Source: an uncultured bacterium (GTDB taxonomy: Bacteria; Edwardsbacteria; AC1; EtOH8). From it: 11,748 nucleotides of DNA. Position numbers and translations under genes: made by a program. The notes below the pieces were generated by a model. That model was not told the DNA's origin. It ran no database searches and worked only from the letters and a program-made list of their open reading frames with translations. This document shows, piece after piece, positions 6,995-11,748 of this stretch; position 1 is the stretch's first letter, and every line of letters starts with the position of its first letter. Where the stretch lies: contig CALGNM010000348.1 in NCBI GenBank assembly GCA_937958665.1, positions 1 to 11,748 of the forward strand, given 5' to 3'.

Positions 6995-7434
6995 TCGGCC
7001 AAGTTGACCTCCACGATGAATACCCCCTGGTATCCCAGATTTTTAGCCCTTTTCTTGAGCCGTTCGGCATCATCTTTGGTCAGATTGTTTCCCACCTGCA
7101 CCTTGTAATAAGGGTAAACCTCGGCCAGGTAGATCTGCTGGTCTCCAAACCTCCAACGGGCTTCCTCTGCCACTTTTCGGGCGTTCTCGAGGGTGCCCGA
7201 GGCGAATATCTGGACTCTCCAGCCCCAGACATCATTAACCACCCCCCGGCTGCCAACATACTGCTGGCTGATTTCATCCGACTGCTCCGCTGGCTCAGGC
7301 TGGGCCGACGGAGTCGGCTGAACTGTTTGGACCGGCGGCGTTTCCTTCACCGGCTCGGGCAGGGGCTGCTCGCGCGAGGCGCACCCTCCCCACAGCATAA
7401 CGGCTGACAAGGCTATCAGTAGACTTCCCCTCAT
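6991..7434 (-). CDS. SPOR-domain lipoprotein
   Basis: 147 aa with an ATG start and AAGGGG 7 bases upstream. A short lipoprotein-type signal ends at LWGGC with Cys18. Trp at position -3 is unusual, but the overall signal looks right. A Pro/Gln/Glu-rich linker (about 24-52) leads to a SPOR domain at about 71-145 (WGWRVQIFASG, YYKVQVGNN, DAERLKKRAK, VFIVEVN). SPOR domains bind glycan strands lacking stem peptides, typically at division sites. The protein is therefore expected to be anchored in a membrane facing peptidoglycan. Its stop overlaps the start of the transporter gene, and it begins 21 bases after manC. Confidence 0.9.
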   Translation of the reverse strand: MRGSLLIALSAVMLWGGCASREQPLPEPVKETPPVQTVQPTPSAQPEPAEQSDEISQQYVGSRGVVNDVWGWRVQIFASGTLENARKVAEEARWRFGDQQIYLAEVYPYYKVQVGNNLTKDDAERLKKRAKNLGYQGVFIVEVNLAE

Positions 7435-7455
7435 ATCGCATCCCCTTGGTTCAAG

Positions 7456-8526
7456 TTATAGGTATTCCTTCCGGTCATCCTTGGCCTTTACCTGCTCCAG
7501 CAGCTTGCGGACCTCCTGGACCCGGGAGCGGTGGCAGACCATCACCGCATCTCCCGACTTGACGATGACCAGGTCGCTGACTCCCAGTGCGGCCACCAGC
7601 CCCCGGTCGCAGCTGACTATATTGCCCCGGCTTTCGGCCAATTCGGCCCGCCCCAGCACTACGTTCCCTGATTCATCCTTTTCATGGAGCCTCTCCAAAG
7701 CCTCCCACGACCCCAGGTCATCCCAGCCGAAATCGCCCTTGACGACCGCCACTTTTTCGGCCTTTTCCATGATCCCGTAATCTATGGAGATACTATCCAC
7801 CGAACGATAGAACTCGGCAAATTCCTCCGCCCCGGCCGCCAGCCCACCCTTGTCCTGCCATTGGGACAGCTTCCGGTATAAATCTGGCAGGTGCCGCTGA
7901 ATCTCCGCCAGGATGGCCGAAGCCTTCCAGATGAAGATCCCCCCATTCCAATAGAAGTACCCGCTGCGGAAGAATCGCTGGGCGGTGTTAAGGTCAGGCT
8001 TCTCCCGGAAGCTTTTGACCCGAAAACACGGGATTCGGCAATCCGGCAGGGCTTCGCCCCTCTCGATGTACCCATAGCCGGTTTCCGGGCGATCCGGCTT
8101 GAGCCCGATGGTAATCAGGAAACCGTCCCCAGCCAGGTCGGCCCCCTGCCGCAGGGTCTGGCGGAACATCTCCGAGTCCCCGATATAGTGATCGGATGGC
8201 AGGACCATCATCACCGCCGACTGGTCACCCCGGACGATCTCGGCTGCCGCCACCGCAATGGCCGGAGCCGTATTGCGGCCCGCCGGTTCGGCGATGATCC
8301 TCGCCTGGCCGATTCCGTTTTCCCTGATCGGTCCCTCCAGGTCGGCCCCGGTCACTATCCAACGATGGGCTGGCTTTGCCAGCGGAGCCACCCGGTCCAG
8401 GGTCTCCTGCAACATGGTGGAACTCCCGGTGAGGGCCAGCAACTGTTTGGGCCTGTCATGCCGGCTCTGGGGCCAGAATCTCTCCCCCCGGCCGCCGGCC
8501 AGTATCACCGCATGAATGTTTCCCAT
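7456..8526 (-). CDS. manC: Mannose-1-phosphate guanylyltransferase
   Basis: 356 aa with an ATG start, AGG 5 bases upstream, and only 6 bases after the previous stop. It converts mannose-1-phosphate and GTP to GDP-mannose and diphosphate in the cytoplasm, supplying mannose and derived sugars for surface glycans. The nucleotide-binding signature GGRGERFWPQSR starts at residue 11 and RPKQ is at 25-28. EPAGRNTAPAI (80-90), LPSDHYI (109-115), FREKPD (173-178), YFYWNGGIF (190-198), SIDYGIMEKA (247-256) and GWDDLGSW (267-274) are all typical. The length matches the single-domain form; the C-terminal phosphomannose-isomerase cupin of bifunctional enzymes is absent. Its place among GT9 genes suits LPS or polysaccharide synthesis. 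Confidence 0.95.
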   Translation of the reverse strand: MGNIHAVILAGGRGERFWPQSRHDRPKQLLALTGSSTMLQETLDRVAPLAKPAHRWIVTGADLEGPIRENGIGQARIIAEPAGRNTAPAIAVAAAEIVRGDQSAVMMVLPSDHYIGDSEMFRQTLRQGADLAGDGFLITIGLKPDRPETGYGYIERGEALPDCRIPCFRVKSFREKPDLNTAQRFFRSGYFYWNGGIFIWKASAILAEIQRHLPDLYRKLSQWQDKGGLAAGAEEFAEFYRSVDSISIDYGIMEKAEKVAVVKGDFGWDDLGSWEALERLHEKDESGNVVLGRAELAESRGNIVSCDRGLVAALGVSDLVIVKSGDAVMVCHRSRVQEVRKLLEQVKAKDDRKEYL

Positions 8527-8532
8527 TAGCGC

Positions 8533-9483
8533 CTATCTGCTGAATTGATAGTGTTTGATCATGGCCGCCAACAACGGCAGCATGATCTCATGGTGTCCGG
8601 TGATGGAGTATCCCCGGCCGCCGGAAGCCACCGGGCGGGTGACCACATTCTGGTTGGGCCGGTAATGCTGGATCATGTCGAAGTTGGCCGCAGTGAATTT
8701 GCTGACCTTATGCCCGGTGTTGCGGGCCACCGTCAGGGCCTTCAGAAACACCTCGGGCAATACCACCGACGACCCCAAGTTTATCACCACCCCCCCGGAC
8801 AGCCGGGCCACCTGGGCGGCCAAAATTCGGAAGTCCCGGTGGCTGGCGCTGCCGATGGCGGCCCCGTCGGCCGAGGGATGCTGGTGGACTATGTCGGTGC
8901 CCACCGCCACATGGACGGTCAGGGGGACCTTCAGCCGATAGCAGGCGGCCAGCAGGCTATGCCCCAGGTGGGGGAACCTGCCTTCGTTGAGCATCAGCCC
9001 CAGCGATTCCCCGAAACCCAGCTCCTGGGCGTCCCCCTGGATCACCGCCCCGTTGATCAGGTCGGCGGTCTCCCGGGACATCCCGAAGCTGCCATCCTCC
9101 AGGCCCGACTGGACGTCCTCCGAAGTCTTGCCCCAGCAGGCCAGCTCAAAGTCGTGGATGGCTCCGGCCCCATTGGTGGCCAACCCGGTGATAATCCCGC
9201 TCTTCAGCAGGTCGATGAGCACCGGATTGAGCCCGCATTTTATGGGATGGGCCCCCATCATCAGAATCACCGGGCGACCCCGACCCCGGGCGGATGCCAC
9301 CGACCGGGCCACCGTCCTCAGGTCACCGGCCTTCAGCACATCCGGCAGGGAATCCAGAAAGCGTGACAGCGGCCTCCGGGGATCGGGGATGCCGGCCAGA
9401 TCTTTAAGCCCCACCCGGCTGGGCCGGCCGGCGATGGAGCGCCTTTTGACCATCCGCAAATCGATCTCATCGTATCGTCCCAT
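8533..9483 (-). CDS. Conserved protein, possibly distantly deoxyhypusine-synthase-like
   Basis: 316 aa with an ATG start and a G-rich ribosome site (GGGGGT, 5 bases upstream). No signal peptide or membrane segment is seen, so it is probably cytoplasmic. Strong blocks look family-conserved: MMGAHPIKCGLNPVLIDLL (75-93), TNGAGAIHDFE (103-113), GTDIVHQHP (195-203), NLGSSVVLPEVFLKAL (235-250), FTAANFDMIQHYRP (263-276), GYSITGHHEIMLPLL (291-305). The stretch from KCGL to HDFE resembles the start of the deoxyhypusine synthase fold (a helix, then a T.GAG..DF turn). The catalytic Lys motif of that enzyme is not evident, so an eIF5A-modifying or homospermidine role should not be assumed. The several His and Gly motifs suggest a nucleotide- or metal-using enzyme. 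It lies between DUF3108 and manC genes, in the envelope operon. Confidence 0.8.
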   Translation of the reverse strand: MGRYDEIDLRMVKRRSIAGRPSRVGLKDLAGIPDPRRPLSRFLDSLPDVLKAGDLRTVARSVASARGRGRPVILMMGAHPIKCGLNPVLIDLLKSGIITGLATNGAGAIHDFELACWGKTSEDVQSGLEDGSFGMSRETADLINGAVIQGDAQELGFGESLGLMLNEGRFPHLGHSLLAACYRLKVPLTVHVAVGTDIVHQHPSADGAAIGSASHRDFRILAAQVARLSGGVVINLGSSVVLPEVFLKALTVARNTGHKVSKFTAANFDMIQHYRPNQNVVTRPVASGGRGYSITGHHEIMLPLLAAMIKHYQFSR

Positions 9484-9512
9484 GCCTTACCCCCAATATC
9501 CTGTCCGACTTT

Positions 9513-10295
9513 TCATTTGTCCTCCACCCCGGGGGTGTATTCCTTCAACACGGCGTTAATGGACCCGATGATGATCTTGCTCTTCATCAGCACCGGGATC
9601 CTCCGCTGGTCGTTGGTCAGCCACACCCACAGCCGGCCCTTGTGCTCGAACAGGCCCGGGGTCCTCAGGACCGGCTCCACCAGCAGGCATTCCACCTTGC
9701 CGAAGATGGTCTTCAGCGTCTCCTTTTTGTAGACCTTGACCTCCAGGGGATAGTTCTTCTTGTCGGTGTGGTTGTCAATGTACAGTGACTTGCCGACCTC
9801 CAGCGGAAACAGCCGGGCCCAGAACAGGGAGATCAGAATGTCCCGGGATTCGGGGGTCATCTCTATCACCTGCCCGGTGCTGTAATGGGCCCGGTGGTTC
9901 TCCTGATCAAACTCCACCGTTTCCTGGTGGCGGTATTTGCCCTCCCGGATGTTCTTCTGAAAACGCAGGGTGTACAGGTACTCATAGTCCACGAAGGACT
10001 CCACCCGGTCATGCACCCGGTAGAAGGTTGAGAAAGTGGGGTTGGACCAGGTCTCATTCACCAGATGATAGGCCTTCCGGCCGCCGGCCCAGGTCAGCTC
10101 GCCGTCCACCCTCAGGTAGGCATACCCCGCGTTGATGCCGGCGTATTCGATGGAATAGAGCATTTTTTCGCCCCGCCTCAGTTTCTTTCCGGCCCTGGCG
10201 GTATCTGTCGGAACGGGGTTGGCCCCCAACATCCCGGAGGCAACCAGCGCCAGGACCGGGAACAGCAATCGCTTTTTTCCAAATAATTTCATCAT
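9513..10295 (-). CDS. DUF3108 domain-containing exported protein
   Basis: 260 aa. Two adjacent ATG codons (10295, 10292) are possible; AGGA is 1 base from the first and 4 from the second, so the second may be the real start. A Lys/Arg-rich N-terminus and a hydrophobic stretch (LLFPVLALVASGML) form a signal peptide. The rest matches DUF3108: GEKMLYSIEYAGINAGYAYL at about 42-61, then RVHDRVESFVD (93-103), and the closing signature RLWVWLTNDQRRIPVLMKSK with IGSINAVLKEY (221-253). It is predicted to be a periplasmic or outer-membrane-associated beta-rich protein. The function of the family is not established. Flanked by a GT9 gene and a conserved enzyme gene, it may belong to envelope-glycan biogenesis, by context only. 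Confidence 0.9.
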   Translation of the reverse strand: MMKLFGKKRLLFPVLALVASGMLGANPVPTDTARAGKKLRRGEKMLYSIEYAGINAGYAYLRVDGELTWAGGRKAYHLVNETWSNPTFSTFYRVHDRVESFVDYEYLYTLRFQKNIREGKYRHQETVEFDQENHRAHYSTGQVIEMTPESRDILISLFWARLFPLEVGKSLYIDNHTDKKNYPLEVKVYKKETLKTIFGKVECLLVEPVLRTPGLFEHKGRLWVWLTNDQRRIPVLMKSKIIIGSINAVLKEYTPGVEDK

Positions 10296-10314
10296 ATCCT
10301 ATCGTTATAACTAT

Positions 10315-11325
10315 TTACTGCAACGCTTCGGCTACCCGGGCATAGACCTCGTCCACGGATATCTTGTCCATACAGTCATATTCCCGGCATTTGACCCCCA
10401 AACACCTGCGGCAGGGCTCAACCGGCGGCACCAGCGCCTGATGCCCGGAGCCGTATGGCCCCCAGCGCCGGGGATGGCAGGGGATCATCGGGCAGTACAA
10501 CCCCACCACCTTGGCCCCCACCGCCGTGGCGATGTGCAGGGGGCCGGTGCTGTTGGCCACCACCAGCCTGGCCCGGGACAGCAGGGCGGCCAGCTCCGGT
10601 AATGAGAGGCCAAATACCCAGGCCGGCTCGGTCTTAAGCCCAACCTGGAGCTTCGACTTTATCTGTTCCTCCCCCGGACCCAGGGTCACGGCAACATTCA
10701 TTCCCCTAATTCGATCGATCAACTCGGCAAACTTATGGATTGGCCAGTCCCGGGCCGACCCTCCGCTGCCGGGATGGATGGCGACGAAGGGGCGGTCGAG
10801 GTCCAAAATTCCTTTCAGCCGCTGCTCAGTTTGCCGGACCATTTCCAATGGAATGTCTATCCTCGGCCGGTATTCCCTTTCAGTGGACGATGTCAACCCA
10901 AGGCCGGAGCGCACCAGGTCCAGGTTGTGTTCCAGCTCATGCCTGAGGCTGAACCTGCGGTGCTGCCCCACCCGACGGTTGAACAGCAGGCTGTATGCCC
11001 GGTAGGCCGTCCCCACTCTTTCCGGGATTCCGGCCAGCCACAGGGCCCAAGCCAGCCGGGAGGTGGGATGCAGCAGGACCGCCAGATCAAACCGATACCC
11101 CTTCAACTGCCGAGCCAGGCTGAAGGCTGAGCTTCCCGGCTGATCGGCGATGACCTCGTCAACCTCCCGAGACAGGGCTATCAAAGGAGAGGTATATTCC
11201 CGGGCCAGAAAAGTTATCCGAGCGGAGGGGAAATGCTCCCTGAGCAGGGCGGCCGCCGGGAGGGACAGCACCACATCGCCGATCCGATCGGTTCTCACCA
11301 GCAGAATGTTATTGCAGCCTGGCAA
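10315..11325 (-). CDS. GT9-family glycosyltransferase (ADP-heptose:LPS heptosyltransferase-like)
   Basis: About 336 aa. The N-terminal GT-B motif NILLVRTDRIGDVVLSLPA (about 6-23) carries the Asp at 17 that aligns with the catalytic Asp of WaaC-type enzymes. HPGSGGSARDWP (184-195) and STGPLHIATAVG (259-270) are donor-site motifs. Four cysteines close the chain (C305, C308, C313, C318). Such enzymes add heptose or a related sugar to the LPS inner core at the cytoplasmic membrane face. The start is uncertain: the ORF opens with TTG at 11323-11325 without a ribosome site. An ATG at 11345-11347 forms ATGA with the previous stop, but it is in another frame and ends after 12 codons. The reading frame is the same as that of the upstream GT9 gene, from which it is separated by one TGA. 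Confidence 0.9.
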   Translation of the reverse strand: MPGCNNILLVRTDRIGDVVLSLPAAALLREHFPSARITFLAREYTSPLIALSREVDEVIADQPGSSAFSLARQLKGYRFDLAVLLHPTSRLAWALWLAGIPERVGTAYRAYSLLFNRRVGQHRRFSLRHELEHNLDLVRSGLGLTSSTEREYRPRIDIPLEMVRQTEQRLKGILDLDRPFVAIHPGSGGSARDWPIHKFAELIDRIRGMNVAVTLGPGEEQIKSKLQVGLKTEPAWVFGLSLPELAALLSRARLVVANSTGPLHIATAVGAKVVGLYCPMIPCHPRRWGPYGSGHQALVPPVEPCRRCLGVKCREYDCMDKISVDEVYARVAEALQ

Positions 11326-11343
11326 GGCAGGGCCCGAACGGTT

Positions 11344-11677
11344 TCATTGATTTTCAGGAGCCCCCTGGGCCAAATGATCATTGAGCCAGCGGTAGCGGCG
11401 GATGACCGCCTGCAGGATGGACTCCAGATCCAGCTGTTTGATACAGGAGAGACGGTCGCAACTCTTCCTCCAGCAGGGGCTGCAGTCCAAGGTTGACACA
11501 ATTTTCTCCCCCCGCCCGAACAGCTCGATCTCGCTGGCGCAGGACAGGCCGAACCAGACCACCACCTGTTTCTTAAGGGCAATGGCCATGTGCATGGCCG
11601 AAGTATCGCCGGTGACCACCAGGTCGCAGGCATCCACGTAGACCATTCCCCGGCGGAGGCCCTGATCGGTGGGGCTG
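11344..11677 (-). CDS. GT9-family glycosyltransferase, 5'-truncated C-terminal part
   Basis: Only about 110 C-terminal residues are present. The frame is open up to the adapter junction at 11677, so the Met at 11646 is internal and not a start. The donor-site motif VVTGDTSAMHMAIALKK, then VVWFG and ASEIELFGRG, are typical of GT9. Several cysteines follow in a CSPCWRKSCDRLSC pattern, as in the next gene. It is a tandem neighbour of the second GT9 gene, with the two encoding different proteins rather than a recent duplicate. It probably acts on LPS core or a related glycan. The N-terminal acceptor domain is missing because the native sequence ends here. Confidence 0.85.
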
Positions 11678-11748
11678 AGATCGGAAGAGCGTCGTGTAGG
11701 GAAAGATTGTAGATCTCGGGGGTCGCCTGATCAATAACAAAAAAAAGA
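11678..11748. other. Sequencing-adapter contamination at contig end (not biological)
   Basis: From 11678 the sequence reads AGATCGGAAGAGCGTCGTGT and continues along the reverse complement of the Illumina TruSeq universal adapter. I see one mismatch in the first 33 bases (11707) and another at 11720, then a decayed end and an A-rich tail. This is what reads look like when they run through a short insert into the adapter and beyond. Native DNA ends at about 11677, give or take a few bases. Nothing in this segment should be translated or used in searches. Confidence 0.97.

Noticed and set aside
7891-8529. Plus-strand open frame of 212 codons opposite manC
   Set aside because: manC on the minus strand is certain from its motifs, and the plus-strand translation has no family features.
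8545-9366. Long open frame on the plus strand (273 codons), antisense to the conserved enzyme gene
   Set aside because: It is a shadow of a G+C-rich gene. Its translation is rich in Gly, Pro, Gln and His with no recognisable domain, while the minus-strand frame has strong motifs and operon spacing.
8533-9483. Calling the conserved enzyme a true deoxyhypusine or homospermidine synthase
   Set aside because: Only a partial stretch resembles that fold and the catalytic Lys motif is not evident, so function is left open.
11344-11646. ATG at 11644-11646 as a true start of a 100-aa gene
   Set aside because: The frame remains open upstream to the adapter junction and the protein begins in the middle of a GT9 donor domain, so the ATG is an internal Met.
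11729-11748. A-rich end as a poly-A tail or terminator
   Set aside because: It follows directly after adapter sequence and is the usual A-run seen when reads pass the end of the adapter.

Overview
This window is a gene-dense bacterial fragment in which every convincing gene lies on the minus strand. Heptosyltransferase-like GT9 enzymes, a PorV/PorQ-type outer-membrane protein with a C-terminal Phe, a SPOR lipoprotein and a large secreted protein ending in a FlgD/type-A-like C-terminal domain point to a diderm of the FCB type (Bacteroidota-like relatives or candidate phyla such as Edwardsbacteria, WOR-3 or Zixibacteria). The phylum is inferred from gene content only; there is no rRNA or tRNA in the window.

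Read in the direction of transcription (high to low coordinates), the layout is as follows. (1) 11678-11748 is not biological: it matches a short-read sequencing adapter with an A-rich tail, so the native sequence ends near 11677. (2) 11677-4653 is a run of eight tightly packed genes, with spacings from -4 to about 29 bp, that looks like one operon. In order they are a 5'-truncated GT9 glycosyltransferase, a second GT9 glycosyltransferase, a DUF3108 protein, a conserved protein with faint deoxyhypusine-synthase-like resemblance, mannose-1-phosphate guanylyltransferase (manC), a SPOR-domain lipoprotein, a Na/Pi-cotransporter-family protein with an extra N-terminal Ig-like domain and a C-terminal PhoU-like domain, and a ComFB-family protein. 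The last three are joined by 4-nt GTGA and ATGA overlaps. (3) 4628-3212 is a separate two-gene unit: a near-consensus promoter, an unrecognised 112-aa protein, a PorV/PorQ-like outer-membrane protein whose TTG start overlaps the upstream stop (TTGA), and a strong intrinsic terminator. (4) 3193-2117 is a GT4 glycosyltransferase with no clear promoter. (5) 2105-48 is a second near-consensus promoter driving a secreted seven-repeat FG-GAP/VCBS beta-propeller protein.

The common theme is the cell envelope. GDP-mannose supply (manC), two GT9 enzymes and one GT4 enzyme suit lipopolysaccharide or other surface-glycan assembly. The PorV-like protein together with the propeller carrying a C-terminal sorting-like domain suits a type IX-like export route. 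The SPOR lipoprotein, transporter and ComFB trio suggests a coupled envelope/phosphate module of unknown purpose. No mobile elements, CRISPR arrays or RNA genes were seen. No stretch over 300 bases lacks a gene; the intergenic gaps total only a few hundred bases.
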